A stretch of 64,000 nt of DNA from Flavobacteriales bacterium (GCA_025451235.1 JANWKT010000008.1:62001-126000); one strand, 5' to 3'. Positions 50,548-61,153 are shown, counted from the stretch's first letter. The notes: generated by a model from the sequence alone, not told the origin. Numbers and translations are program-made.

Positions 50548-50638
50548 AAATGTTGAAGATCTTCAGGGAGCAACGATGGAAAAATATATTTCATATCCAA
50601 TTAACTTAAATTAATTATTACCGAAGTATATGAAATAG

Positions 50639-50676
50639 AAAAAGCCATCCTGACGCTTTGGTCAGGATGGCTTTTT
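50639..50676. terminator. Bidirectional terminator after porV
   Basis: A 16-bp stem AAAAAGCCATCCTGAC / GTCAGGATGGCTTTTT (50639-50654 / 50661-50676). On the minus strand it ends the porU-porV unit, 14 bp past the porV stop. The U-runs on both sides let it work either way. Confidence 0.9.
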
Positions 50677-50689
50677 AAAAAGATAAATA

Positions 50690-51985
50690 TTATTTATTTG
50701 TTTTCCCTTTGCCTGAACCGCCTTCACCCTCGCCACCTTTTTTGGCTTTGGCAAATTTATCGAAATGGAAGCTCAAGGTAAATCTCAACGTATTTTCGAG
50801 TGGATTACGTTGTGTAGTAGGGATGAGATATGAAAAATCCAATCCAAATACTTTATAACGTACGCCGGCACCTAAAGTAAAGTACTGGCGATTCCCGTTT
50901 TCAGGTGATTCATAAAAGAACCCTGCACCTACTCTCAATAATTTATTGTACCAATATTCAACACCGGTAGCAAGGGTAAATTCACTCATTTCACCCACAA
51001 AGCCCAACGGTGAATCACCAAAAGAAGTGAACATGGCAGTAAAGGCATTTCTATTCGGATCCATTCCGCTTTCGATCATTGGATTTCCTTGGGCATCCGT
51101 GATCACATAATCTGTTGGATTATTCGGGTTGGTATCTCTTTGAGTTAAATAGTTGGGATTGGAAGGAACCAATAACTTGGCTACTTCAATATGCCAGCTT
51201 AAACTATTGAATTTATCTAATTCAATTTGACCACCACCACCTAATCTAAGGTTAGTAGGTATAAAATCTCCATTTGCCTGAGCATCGGAATATTTAACTT
51301 TCGAACCAATATTATTGATGGCAAGTCCAAATCTCCAGGTTACTGGTTTTTTAAAGAGTTTTTTATCAGGGTTCTGAAAAAAGAAACCCAGGTCACCACC
51401 GCCGGCTAATCCGGGATTGGTTGCTTGTCCGTTTACATTCTGACCTAAAGTAAGGTTGGAGTATATGAACTTGAAAGCGATCCCTCCGCTCCAGTACTGG
51501 CTTAATTTAAGGGAAGCCCCTACATCGATAGAAAATTCATTGGGATTATAATTACCAATGGTATTTCCTGCCATATCGGTAAAAGTGATATCCCCCAATG
51601 AGAAATACCTAACAGAAGCACCCACGGCAGTCCTATTACCGATCTTTTTATAGAATCCAAGATAGGCCAAGTTGATATCCGGCACCAAAGCCCTTAACCA
51701 TGGGCTATAGGAAACATCAAAGCTCATATCCTTTGGAGCCAATGCCAATTTACCCACATTAAAGTGCATAGAGGCGGCATCCGCTTCGGTACAAACACCA
51801 ATATCACCTAAGCTACCCCAACGGGCACTTGGATTGATCATTAAAAAGGGGACTGAAGTAGTAATGGTTCTGGATCCTAAACCCGATAAATCATCATCGG
51901 TGACTGTTTGAGCATTCAGGCTGCTTCCTACTGATCCAACAACGGCAGCTACAACTAAGGTTCTTGACAAAAACTTGAAATTCAT
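50690..51985 (-). CDS. porV: Type IX secretion outer-membrane protein PorV (LptO)
   Basis: 431 residues. Signal peptide, then 'VTDDDLSGLGSRTITTSVPF' and 'LMINPSARWGSLGDIGVCTE', the characteristic PorV start, then 'AASMHFNVGKLALAPKDMSF' and a FadL-like beta-barrel pattern to the end. PorV shuttles cargo to the PorU sortase. It is 83 bp after porU, the usual porU-porV order. The last ~15 residues are an unusual Gly/Lys-rich tail. Confidence 0.95.
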   Translation of the reverse strand: MNFKFLSRTLVVAAVVGSVGSSLNAQTVTDDDLSGLGSRTITTSVPFLMINPSARWGSLGDIGVCTEADAASMHFNVGKLALAPKDMSFDVSYSPWLRALVPDINLAYLGFYKKIGNRTAVGASVRYFSLGDITFTDMAGNTIGNYNPNEFSIDVGASLKLSQYWSGGIAFKFIYSNLTLGQNVNGQATNPGLAGGGDLGFFFQNPDKKLFKKPVTWRFGLAINNIGSKVKYSDAQANGDFIPTNLRLGGGGQIELDKFNSLSWHIEVAKLLVPSNPNYLTQRDTNPNNPTDYVITDAQGNPMIESGMDPNRNAFTAMFTSFGDSPLGFVGEMSEFTLATGVEYWYNKLLRVGAGFFYESPENGNRQYFTLGAGVRYKVFGLDFSYLIPTTQRNPLENTLRFTLSFHFDKFAKAKKGGEGEGGSGKGKTNK

Positions 51986-52068
51986 ACTTTCTAAATCCGT
52001 TCGACAAATATATTTAACAACTTCTAACTAACACTATTTATTGCGTTTTATTGTTGATAATGCAGGTT

Positions 52069-55000
52069 TTAGTATACTAAAACCACTTTACAACATCCTG
52101 AAGCCCTGTTTCCCAACTCATCTTCAAGCATTACCCGGCAAATATAGAGGCCGGAGCTCATTTTTTCTCCCCCTTCTGATCTACCATCCCAACTAATTGA
52201 TACTTCGCGATTTCCTTCTGGAACATAGGATTTACTGAAATTCTTAACGGCTTGGCCGGTTAGGTCAATAATATCGACCGTAGCTACCACATTCTTGCCC
52301 TCGAAATTATGTTCAAACGAAAGGGTTACATTATCGCTGAAGGGGTTCGGATAGGCCACCATATGAATAAGGGCCGGTTCCGAGTTGGTAACTGCAAAGT
52401 TCAGCAGGGCATTGGCGGGATTGTTACAACCATCCCAAACCTGCACTTCCACTGTATGGAATCCTTCACTGAGCCCCGTTAACAGGTATTCGGCGGTTCC
52501 GGTGGTATAACTATTGTTATCAGCCTGGTAATAATCATTTAATATGATTGGATTTTGAATATCACCATCTATAATGGCCTGCAGATCATGCCCAATACCT
52601 AAACCGGTAGTATTGATCCCATTCTCGTCGCTTACCCTTACCAAAAGATGGGTGGCCGATTGGGTAATACCCATTTCTAAGAAGTTAGTATCATTCATGA
52701 AAATTTCAACTTCCGGACCTTCGGAATCAGGTGAGCAATTGTTTTCTGATCCGCCAATATTGAAATTGAAATAATAACCATGTGCATCCCGGGTAGCATT
52801 ATCGGTAGCATAATAACTTATTTTTCCTTCACCTACCAGGTAATTAATATCCAACGGAACCACAAACTGGAAGGTAAATAATCCATCTTTAATGGAAGTT
52901 TTACCTTTAAAGATCACATTTTTTCGGAGCTCATAATTAAATTGATTGCCTCCATCATTTCCAAGTGTGGTTAATTGAGATGCTTTATCGAAAATGGTCG
53001 TATACAGATCACCATCAAAATCACCTTGGAACAAACCTGAAAGATCTTCAATATGACCTGAAATAGTTACAAGTTGTGATGCCATTAAAGTATCCGCTAC
53101 ATAACCTGCGGTCGTATCGGCAAAAACTCCGTTAATGGAATCAGTAACTACCGTAATTTGAGGATAGGCAAGTCTTAATGCAGGATCACCAAATAATAGG
53201 ATATTATATTCTCCCCAGTCATTGGTAGGATTGGGTTGTTTTGATAGGCGGATAATATCACCCATTCTAGGCATTTCTCCATTAGGTAACCTGGTGAAGG
53301 TGGCATTATAAAATTTAGCATTCCAAAGATTTACAATAGAAATGGGTCGAATAGTTGAAAATAGACCGATAGCACCTTTATCAGGTTCCTGGATCAGGTA
53401 CTCTCCAGCAGAATTAAAAGCGGGATTATCAAACCTTGTAAACGTACAGGTAGCCGTAGCAAAAGCAGGCAAACTATTTTCATTCACCAACGAAACAAAA
53501 TCATCTACCTGTATCACCCTTTCTGCAGCCATACCTGTTTCACCACCATGGCCGATATAATTGATCATCAATGAGCCTTTGTTCACTCTGTTATACAATG
53601 CAATTTCAGCTTCCGGATATCTTTGTCCAGCATTAGAAACCTGCTGGTAAGCGTCCAGGTATATCTTATCCATATTCCATACCTGATTGATCCCATCTAT
53701 CTGGTTAGCGATGGTTTCACTGCCCAATAAGAATTGAGATTCCCATCCAGCTTCCATATCATCGGCCACCACGGTCACAATATTTCTCCAATCTCTCATG
53801 CAATCAATATTGGTGGCATAATATTTTATCTTATCAACTACACCTTGCGCTTCTGCCGAACTTCTAGCAGGAATTCTTCCTACACCCACATCAATATTAG
53901 ATGAAGCACTTAATACAATGGTTCCAGTAGAACCTTCATTGTTGTCAAGCAAAGCATAAAAATCATCGGAACAATAGGAGCTTCCTCCCCGGTCAAACGA
54001 TTCCACGGTTTCAAATGCCGGAACAAAATTGGTATTGTCATAATCCAATCTGTTCAGGTAAGGTTTATAATCATATGATCCATCACCGAATAATAAAACA
54101 TATTCTGGATAATCGGTTGGATTCTTATCATAATACATTTTTATATAATCCCTGATCGCACCAATATCTTGCTTGCCTGAGGAGTATTCGTTGTAGATCT
54201 GATCCAGGGTGGCTACATGTACCACCATCCCATCATGTGTTGCATGAAAGTTGGCCAGGTCTTGAGCCGCAGATATAAATGCAGGATGTGTAACAATAAT
54301 AAAATCAGCTGGGGGATTCGATTCGGTTAATGCATGCAGGTTTTGATTGGCAACCGGTGTAAGGCTCGCCGGGCCTAATGCTCCCACCGGATCGAAGACC
54401 ACAAAAGTACGCAGGGTATCCATGTTTACCTGGAATTCACCATCAGTGCCTGTAACAGTAAAGTTTTGTTGGATAGGGACCAGCGGATTGGTAACATCCC
54501 AGATTTGCTGACCTGAATTGGTATTGGTAATCGTAAATTTTGCATTGGTCTCTCCCAGGGACTTTTTATCACTGAAAATAGAGAACCCACTGCCCGCTGT
54601 AATATTTTTTCGATAATTAATTTCAATATAATCCAACCAGGCCTCATCGCCGGTTACTTTTGTAACAGTAAGCGATACATTGCTGCCTCCAAAAACAGAA
54701 GATCCAGTGCCATAACCATTGGTAGCATAAGGAGCTGTATAACTTGAACTGCATTGAGCAGGACTTAAACTCAAAACGGTAAAGCTATTGTACTTAACCT
54801 GCATAGTTGTATTACATTGTACACAACGTGATGCTACCTTCACGGTAACAAGAGCAGTATCGGCAGTGCTGATGTTCTCAAGGTTAAAATCGTAGGTATA
54901 GGTATTGTAGAAATTAAAATAATCACCCATCCATTGACGACCACTATGTGTTAAGCTTTCCAGGTCATCTTCTCTGAAAGTATATCCATCACCGGTAGAA

Positions 55001-55890
55001 GTAGAATAGGTAGGGGCACCAGGAAGGCTGGCTCTGTTGGTCAACCTTAAACCAGTAGAAGTTCCTACCGTTAGAAAATAAAAATTAGTATCTGCATATA
55101 CATTGTAGTTATGGTAGAACCGGCTGCTGTCGGGATAATAAAAGGTCCATTGATGTGGTCCTTGTCCATAGAACAAGATATAATCGTTGTTATCAAAATT
55201 CCCATCACCACCATCCACTACCTCTATTGCATTTTCAAACAGATCATCATATCTGAATTTGCTATTCTCTTCCGGTAAGGTACCGCCTCCATTTCCGAAC
55301 AATTGAAGATTGTCGCTGGGAACACTTCCACCTATCAATCCTGCAGATTGTATCTGACTATACGTAATTTTATAGAGTCCATTTTGCGGAACACCTACTT
55401 TTAGCCATGACCCGCTTGATAAAACACTATTGGAAGTAGACCTGGGTTGATTATTCACAATCACTTCAGATTCTTTCAAATTCAGGTTAACCGTTGCGCT
55501 GATAAGAATTTCAATTTCTCCGCCCTTTAGCCTGAAGGGGAATATTTCATACACAGAATAGTTGCCGCTATTCGCCACTTTATTAGTGGTTTTTATTTCA
55601 AATTCAGCCGGTAACTCATTTTTATTTTCTATCAGGTCTTTCCATTCAGGTGGAATGGGGGTGGTGATGATATCAGCCAGCACGGCTTTTTCAATAAACT
55701 GGTCTTCAAATAATTCACCATATACCGGCAACCCTTTTTGGTTAAAATTGGCACCTTCAAAAAACAGGTAGGATTTATCCTGTTGCACCAATGGAGCTTT
55801 CCACGCCAGGTTCACTGGATAAGAAGTTTGGGCAACAAGGATTTTGGTAAATAGAATGAATAATACGAATAAGAAATAATGGGTTCTCAT
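52069..55890 (-). CDS. porU: Type IX secretion sortase PorU (C25 gingipain-like)
   Basis: 1273 residues from the ATG of 'MRTHYFLFVLFILFTKILVA', a signal peptide; the 18-residue upstream extension is unlikely. N-terminal Ig-like part, then the C25 protease domain: 'DFIIVTHPAFISAAQDLANF', 'EYVLLFGDGSYDYKPYLN', catalytic His in 'LMINYIGHGGETGMAAERVI' and Cys in 'AFATATCTFTRFDNPAFNS'. The C-terminal domain ('AYPNPFSDNVTLSFEHN' to end) is CTD-like and retained in PorU. The protein cleaves the sorting domain of T9SS cargo, many of which are encoded in this window. Confidence 0.96.
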   Translation of the reverse strand: MRTHYFLFVLFILFTKILVAQTSYPVNLAWKAPLVQQDKSYLFFEGANFNQKGLPVYGELFEDQFIEKAVLADIITTPIPPEWKDLIENKNELPAEFEIKTTNKVANSGNYSVYEIFPFRLKGGEIEILISATVNLNLKESEVIVNNQPRSTSNSVLSSGSWLKVGVPQNGLYKITYSQIQSAGLIGGSVPSDNLQLFGNGGGTLPEENSKFRYDDLFENAIEVVDGGDGNFDNNDYILFYGQGPHQWTFYYPDSSRFYHNYNVYADTNFYFLTVGTSTGLRLTNRASLPGAPTYSTSTGDGYTFREDDLESLTHSGRQWMGDYFNFYNTYTYDFNLENISTADTALVTVKVASRCVQCNTTMQVKYNSFTVLSLSPAQCSSSYTAPYATNGYGTGSSVFGGSNVSLTVTKVTGDEAWLDYIEINYRKNITAGSGFSIFSDKKSLGETNAKFTITNTNSGQQIWDVTNPLVPIQQNFTVTGTDGEFQVNMDTLRTFVVFDPVGALGPASLTPVANQNLHALTESNPPADFIIVTHPAFISAAQDLANFHATHDGMVVHVATLDQIYNEYSSGKQDIGAIRDYIKMYYDKNPTDYPEYVLLFGDGSYDYKPYLNRLDYDNTNFVPAFETVESFDRGGSSYCSDDFYALLDNNEGSTGTIVLSASSNIDVGVGRIPARSSAEAQGVVDKIKYYATNIDCMRDWRNIVTVVADDMEAGWESQFLLGSETIANQIDGINQVWNMDKIYLDAYQQVSNAGQRYPEAEIALYNRVNKGSLMINYIGHGGETGMAAERVIQVDDFVSLVNENSLPAFATATCTFTRFDNPAFNSAGEYLIQEPDKGAIGLFSTIRPISIVNLWNAKFYNATFTRLPNGEMPRMGDIIRLSKQPNPTNDWGEYNILLFGDPALRLAYPQITVVTDSINGVFADTTAGYVADTLMASQLVTISGHIEDLSGLFQGDFDGDLYTTIFDKASQLTTLGNDGGNQFNYELRKNVIFKGKTSIKDGLFTFQFVVPLDINYLVGEGKISYYATDNATRDAHGYYFNFNIGGSENNCSPDSEGPEVEIFMNDTNFLEMGITQSATHLLVRVSDENGINTTGLGIGHDLQAIIDGDIQNPIILNDYYQADNNSYTTGTAEYLLTGLSEGFHTVEVQVWDGCNNPANALLNFAVTNSEPALIHMVAYPNPFSDNVTLSFEHNFEGKNVVATVDIIDLTGQAVKNFSKSYVPEGNREVSISWDGRSEGGEKMSSGLYICRVMLEDELGNRASGCCKVVLVY

Positions 55891-56112
55891 AGTAATTTTA
55901 TTAGCACATCTGAAATAACTAAATATGTTCAGTTTTATTGTCATCTTTTATGTAAAATCACCCCGGCAGGTAGGGGGTATATGTATTTTTCTCCCTAAAT
56001 ATACGATAATTCTACCAATTGGGATGGGGGGCTTTTCACCCTCATCTCTCGGCTGAGTCGAGATCCTGGCTGGCTGCTATCGCCCTGGGTGCACGAATGC
56101 CCCAAAAAATGC

Positions 56113-56120
56113 TATCTTTG
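56113..56120 (+). promoter_or_regulatory. -7 element before hydrolase-fold T9SS protein
   Basis: TATCTTTG matches TAnnTTTG, 24 bp before the ATG at 56145. No clear -33 box is seen. Confidence 0.45.
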
Positions 56121-56144
56121 GCAAACAAATCTTAATCCACATTT

Positions 56145-57695
56145 ATGAAGAAAATTGTACTTAGCTGTGTTATTTTAGTTTCAGCTGTAGTTTCCAGTAT
56201 TGCCCAAGTAAGATACTTGGATGATATTTTTACAGTTGGCCAGATACAAAAAACCACTGATGTGGTATATGGACAGAACTTTTACTTTCTCAATTACGCA
56301 CCGGCACCCTCCGGCACAAGTTCAAGTAACCCTCAGATGGCCGATCTGCAAATGGATGTTTATTCTCCTCCGGGCTCCGACACCGCCCAAATGAGACCAT
56401 TGGTGATCTTATGCCATACAGGTAGTTTTTTACCTCGCTACGTAAATGGATTCCCGGTTGGAAGAAAAGACGACAGTACCATTACCGAACTAGGATACAG
56501 GTTTACCCAGAAGGGATATGTTACGGCGGCCATTAATTATCGTTTAGGATGGAACCCCTTGGCCAGTTCACAAGTGGAAAGAACCCGTCAGATCTTAAAT
56601 GCTGTATATCGTGCCATTCATGATGCACAAACGGCTGTTCGTTTTTTCAAAAAAGATGCAGCTACCACCAATACATATAAAATAGATCCGAATAGGATCA
56701 TTCTTATTGGACAAGGTTCAGGAGGATTTATTTCTCTGGCATATAATTTTTTGAATGATCAGGTGGAAACTACCCTCCCGAAATTTTTGGATGGATTAGG
56801 AAACTCCGTTATCAATACCGATCTGGTTGGATTTGTGGATGGAGTTGGAGGAACGTATAATAACTATAACCATCCGGGTTATTCAAACCAGGTGCAAATG
56901 GTTGCCAATTATGGTGGAGCAATGGGAGACATTAGCTGGATGAACAATTTTTGGCCGGCTGTTCCCGTAGCCAGTTTACATTGTCGTAAAGATGTGTATG
57001 CACCCATCGATAGCGGAAATGTGGTAGTTCCTGCAACCGGGCAAGTGGTTGTTTTCGTGCATGGTTCAAGAACCGTGGTGAAAAAAGCAGTTCAACAAGG
57101 ACTGAATGATATTTGGGTGAACAATGTATTTACCGATCCTTATTCTGTACGAGCTTATACCCAGAATCCTGCAGCAACATGTGAAGGATTGTTCTCTTTT
57201 GAAATTGCCGATATTCCAAGTTCTACCAGTCAGGAGGCAGCACCATGGGAATGGTGGGACTCTACCTTGACCACACAGCAGGCTTTATCGGAAGGTGCTG
57301 TATATGCACTCGCTGTTCATCAAAATGGCATGGGTGGAAATCCAAATATGAGTGCAGCAAAAGGAAGAGCATATTGTGATACCATTGTTGGATTTTTAAC
57401 ACCAAGAATGTACCTGGTACTAACAAATCCAACCTTATCAGTCGAAAATCAAGTGGAGGTGGATTACGATGTTTATCCTAATCCTGCGACGGAAAACATG
57501 CTTGTTCAAGTGGGTCAGGATAATATGATAGAAAGCATATTCGTTACAGACATCAACGGCAAAACGGCCATGAGTATTACCGGAATTCAAAGCACTGTTT
57601 ATACAATGAACAGGTTTGGATTAAGTTCGGGTACCTATTTCCTGAACGTTAAAACGATCAACGGAAACTTTGTTCATAAAATTATTCTGAATTAA
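56145..57695 (+). CDS. Secreted alpha/beta-hydrolase-fold T9SS cargo protein
   Basis: 516 residues. Signal peptide ('MKKIVLSCVILVSAVVSSIA'), a carboxylesterase-like domain at about 55-240 ('LQMDVYSPPGSDTAQMRPLV', 'GYVTAAINYRLGWNP'), and a C-terminal sorting domain ('YDVYPNPATENMLVQV' to 'NFVHKIILN'). The nucleophile elbow reads IGQGSGGF: the first Gly of GxSxG is replaced by Gln, so activity is doubtful. Terminator follows. Confidence 0.82.
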   Translation: MKKIVLSCVILVSAVVSSIAQVRYLDDIFTVGQIQKTTDVVYGQNFYFLNYAPAPSGTSSSNPQMADLQMDVYSPPGSDTAQMRPLVILCHTGSFLPRYVNGFPVGRKDDSTITELGYRFTQKGYVTAAINYRLGWNPLASSQVERTRQILNAVYRAIHDAQTAVRFFKKDAATTNTYKIDPNRIILIGQGSGGFISLAYNFLNDQVETTLPKFLDGLGNSVINTDLVGFVDGVGGTYNNYNHPGYSNQVQMVANYGGAMGDISWMNNFWPAVPVASLHCRKDVYAPIDSGNVVVPATGQVVVFVHGSRTVVKKAVQQGLNDIWVNNVFTDPYSVRAYTQNPAATCEGLFSFEIADIPSSTSQEAAPWEWWDSTLTTQQALSEGAVYALAVHQNGMGGNPNMSAAKGRAYCDTIVGFLTPRMYLVLTNPTLSVENQVEVDYDVYPNPATENMLVQVGQDNMIESIFVTDINGKTAMSITGIQSTVYTMNRFGLSSGTYFLNVKTINGNFVHKIILN

Positions 57696-57732
57696 GCCTA
57701 AATTAATTTAGGGTATTTATAATCAATTATTT

Positions 57733-57760
57733 AAAAAAGGCCCGCTTGCGGGCCTTTTTT
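57733..57760 (+). terminator. Terminator after hydrolase-fold T9SS protein
   Basis: AAAAAAGGCCCGC / GCGGGCCTTTTTT with a short loop and a T-run. Confidence 0.9.
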
Positions 57761-57850
57761 ATCATTTACTCAGTTAAACAAATTTTTAATTTTTGGTAAA
57801 ATTGATTCTACATATTTCCATGTAAATTAGTGGCAACAAATCCCCAATTT

Positions 57851-59818
57851 ATGAAACCAATTCTAACCACTCTATTTACAGTTCTATTTCTATCATCTTT
57901 TCTTTTTTCTCAAAACGTAGCCATTAATACCACTGGTGTAGCGGCGAATGCATCCTCTATGCTCGATGTGAATGCCACCGATAAAGGAGTTCTTGTCCCC
58001 AGAATTGCATTGACTGCAACCAATGTTGCTGCACCTGTTGTTGCACCTCTTACTTCGTTATTGGTCTTCAATACGGCAACTGCTGGCGCAGGAGCAACGG
58101 CTGTAGCTCCCGGTTATTATTGGTGGGATGGAGCTCAATGGGTAAGATTGTTTAATACAGGTAATGCCTGGCAAACAAGCGGTAATTATGGGACCAACCC
58201 AGCAGTGAATTTTGCAGGAACTGTGGATGCTCAGGATTTTGTGATCCGGACAAACAATACTGAAAAAATGAGAATAACCTCGGGAGGAAATGCGGGCATT
58301 GGGATTGCCATCCCCTTAGAACGCTTGCATGTTTCCGGTGGGAATGTAAGAATTAGCAACCTTGCAGGGGTTGGAAACAGAATGGTGTATGCCGATGTGA
58401 ATGGAACACTAGCGATTGTAGCTGCAGGTGCAAATGGTCAGGTACTTACTCAAACCGCGGGTGGACCTGCCTGGCAAACCAATCCAGGTTGGCTGATCAC
58501 CGGAAATGCGGGAACAAATGGTGGAACAACGGTTGCCGCAGGGGTGAATTTTATAGGAACTACCGATAACCAAAATTTAGATTTTAGAACCAACAATATA
58601 TACAGAGGAAGGGTGAGTAATTTAGGGGAGTTTTTTATTGGTAGCCTCAATACGGTCATCACGGGAGATTTGATGAATGCAGTGAGCAACGTAACTTTTC
58701 CATGGGCCGCGAATGGCTATTCCGCATTTGATGGAAGTGGGGTATATGGCCAGGTTACCGCAGGTACCACTATTTTTGCTGGAGTTCAGGGTGAGTATAA
58801 TGGAACCAATGCATCAGGAGCGGGTGTAAGAGGACTTTCTGTAAATGGTACAGCCGGTACTGGTTTTAATGCTGCTCATAGCGGTGTGAGTGGAAATGCA
58901 ACAACTAACGGAGCATATAAATTTGGGGTGTTTGGAAGTGGTGGAACTACTACCCGATCCGGAGGAGTATTCGGATATGATTATGGAATAGCGATGGGTG
59001 CTTTAGGATACTATGCATTCAGTGGATTAGATTATGGGGTATATGGTTTTGGCCAGGCATATTTTACTGGACTCGGGACTGGGATGTTACCATCAGAGTT
59101 TTACAAACTTTATCCTGACATGGATCCTTTGAGCAAACCCAATAATAATATTGGATTAGGTATTTACGGAGGAGTGATGGGAGGTTGGGTAAAAGGTATG
59201 GTGTATGGAACCGCATTTTCAGGAGATAGGTTTGCTACGTATACAGATGGTAAATCAGTCACCAACGATCTAATCATTTCTTTAATTGATAACAATACAG
59301 AATCAAGAACCATTGCCTATGCACCGGTTTCATTAACTGCAGATATTCAACAAAAAGGAAAGACCAAACTGGAAAATGGAACTGCCATCATCCGGTTAAG
59401 TGCGGATCTTACAAATGTGATAGATCTCAATTCTATCGTGATCAACATCACACCCATGGGCCAAAGCAATGGATTATATGTGGAAAAAATTACGAAGGAA
59501 GGAATCGTGGTAAAGGAAAACAATGGTGGAAATGCTACCATTGATTTTTGCTGGAGTTTATCAGCAACCAGGACTGATATTAAATCAGAAGTGTCGCCTG
59601 AAATTGCAAATGATAACTTCGATCAAAAATTGGAGGGGGTTATGTTCAATGAGAACAACAATATTGATCAACCAACTGCTTTATGGTGGGATGGGGAAAA
59701 AATTAGATTTGATCCTATTCCAGAAGAGATGCTCATGCTGATCAGAGGAAACAATATAAGTGAGTACAATAAAATTGTGAAGCAATACACCCGTAACAAA
59801 GAGGTGATCAAAAAATAA
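57851..59818 (+). CDS. Secreted Bacteroidota repeat protein with 'MLDV' tail-fibre-like start
   Basis: 655 residues from the ATG of 'MKPILTTLFTVLFLSSFLFS' (57851); a GTG seven codons upstream gives no better signal peptide. The mature protein starts 'NVAINTTGVAANASSMLDVN' and 'DKGVLVPRIALTATN', the standard opening of large Bacteroidota surface proteins with tail-fibre-like repeats ('APGYYWWDGAQWVRL'). The middle is Gly/Ala-rich, beta-structured. There is no clear T9SS type A end. Function unknown. Confidence 0.78.
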   Translation: MKPILTTLFTVLFLSSFLFSQNVAINTTGVAANASSMLDVNATDKGVLVPRIALTATNVAAPVVAPLTSLLVFNTATAGAGATAVAPGYYWWDGAQWVRLFNTGNAWQTSGNYGTNPAVNFAGTVDAQDFVIRTNNTEKMRITSGGNAGIGIAIPLERLHVSGGNVRISNLAGVGNRMVYADVNGTLAIVAAGANGQVLTQTAGGPAWQTNPGWLITGNAGTNGGTTVAAGVNFIGTTDNQNLDFRTNNIYRGRVSNLGEFFIGSLNTVITGDLMNAVSNVTFPWAANGYSAFDGSGVYGQVTAGTTIFAGVQGEYNGTNASGAGVRGLSVNGTAGTGFNAAHSGVSGNATTNGAYKFGVFGSGGTTTRSGGVFGYDYGIAMGALGYYAFSGLDYGVYGFGQAYFTGLGTGMLPSEFYKLYPDMDPLSKPNNNIGLGIYGGVMGGWVKGMVYGTAFSGDRFATYTDGKSVTNDLIISLIDNNTESRTIAYAPVSLTADIQQKGKTKLENGTAIIRLSADLTNVIDLNSIVINITPMGQSNGLYVEKITKEGIVVKENNGGNATIDFCWSLSATRTDIKSEVSPEIANDNFDQKLEGVMFNENNNIDQPTALWWDGEKIRFDPIPEEMLMLIRGNNISEYNKIVKQYTRNKEVIKK

Positions 59819-59845
59819 CCATCACTGCTCATCATACTTGATAAG

Positions 59846-59873
59846 GCCATTCTGACGCTACTGTCAGGATGGC
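59846..59873 (+). terminator. Terminator after the tail-fibre-like protein
   Basis: GCCATTCTGAC / GTCAGGATGGC (one G-U pair), then 'tctttta'. It is close in sequence to the hairpin after porV at 50639. Confidence 0.75.
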
Positions 59874-59944
59874 TCTTTTATTTTAGTATCTTTATGTTTT
59901 ATTAGTATCAAGTAAGACAAGTTAAACCTGGAAAAAAGATTTTT

Positions 59945-61153
59945 TTGAAATTTACTGAATTTGATTTTGATGAGCGATTAATGGAAGGCATAGAAGCCTC
60001 CAATTATGACGAAGCCACCCCCATCCAAGAGCAAGTAATTCCGCTTATACTGAAAGGCAAGGATATGATCGCATCTGCCCAAACCGGTACGGGTAAAACG
60101 GCTGCTTTTTTACTTCCCCTTATTCATAAAATAATAACCCGAAAGCACGATCCCCACGCCATTAGCTCACTGGTGATCGTTCCTACCCGTGAACTAGCCA
60201 TTCAAATTCAACAGCATCTGGAAGGGTTATCTTATTTTACAGGGATTAGCTCCATTGCGGTATATGGAGGAAGTGATGGCCATGCATTTATGCAGGAGAA
60301 AAAAGCTTTGAGCACAGGAGCAGATATTGTTGTTTGTACACCTGGTAAAATGATGTACCATATAAAAATGGGTTATGTTAAACTGGCTAACCTGGAGTAT
60401 TTAGTATTGGACGAAGCAGATCGGATGCTGGATATGGGTTTTTTCGATGATATTATGTTCATTATTGACCATTTGCCAAAAACACGTCAGAATCTTTTGT
60501 TTTCAGCTACCATGGTGCCAAAGATCAGGTCACTTGCGAAAAAGATATTGGTTGAACCGGTAGAGATAAATGTAGCCATCAACAAACCACCAGAAAAGAT
60601 TGTCCAACAGGCATATTTAGTATATGAACCCCAAAAGATCCCTCTGGTACTCCATTTACTTAGAGAAAAAAAACACAAGACGGTGCTCATTTTTTGCAGC
60701 AGCAAATTGAACGTGAAGCAACTTACCCGGGACCTTAAAAAAAATGGAATAAAAGCGGATGAAATCCATAGCGATTTGGAACAGGATCGTAGAGAAGATA
60801 TCCTGATGCAATATAAAAGTGGTCAGCTTCCAGTTCTGGTTGCAACAGATATTTTAAGCCGCGGAATAGATATTGATAATATCGACCTTGTTATCAATTT
60901 TGATGTTCCGCATGATGGAGAGGATTATGTGCATCGCATTGGCAGAACTGCCCGTGCAGAAGCAGAGGGAACCGCCATTACCCTGGTGAGTGTTCAGGAG
61001 CAGAGAAAATTTTCTACGATAGAAAAATTTCTGGGAAAGGATATTCCTAAGATAATAGTTCCGGAAGGTATGGGAGATCAGCCTGCATATGATCCCACCT
61101 CTCCTAATTCCAGAATGCCTAAAAAAAAACCTTTTAAGGGTAGAAGGAAATAA
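59945..61153 (+). CDS. DEAD-box ATP-dependent RNA helicase (RhlE/DeaD-like)
   Basis: 402 residues. All motifs in order: Q motif 'ATPIQEQVIPLIL', I 'ASAQTGTGKTAAFLLPL', Ia 'IVPTRELAIQIQ', II 'YLVLDEADRMLDMGF', III 'LLFSATM', IV region 'VLIFCSSKLNVKQL', V 'LVATDILSRGIDID' and VI 'YVHRIGRTARAEAEG'. The tail is short and basic (KKKPFKGRRK). It unwinds structured RNA, for example at ribosome assembly or in the cold. The start is TTG at 59945; no ATG fits the conserved N-terminus. Confidence 0.95.
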   Translation: MKFTEFDFDERLMEGIEASNYDEATPIQEQVIPLILKGKDMIASAQTGTGKTAAFLLPLIHKIITRKHDPHAISSLVIVPTRELAIQIQQHLEGLSYFTGISSIAVYGGSDGHAFMQEKKALSTGADIVVCTPGKMMYHIKMGYVKLANLEYLVLDEADRMLDMGFFDDIMFIIDHLPKTRQNLLFSATMVPKIRSLAKKILVEPVEINVAINKPPEKIVQQAYLVYEPQKIPLVLHLLREKKHKTVLIFCSSKLNVKQLTRDLKKNGIKADEIHSDLEQDRREDILMQYKSGQLPVLVATDILSRGIDIDNIDLVINFDVPHDGEDYVHRIGRTARAEAEGTAITLVSVQEQRKFSTIEKFLGKDIPKIIVPEGMGDQPAYDPTSPNSRMPKKKPFKGRRK

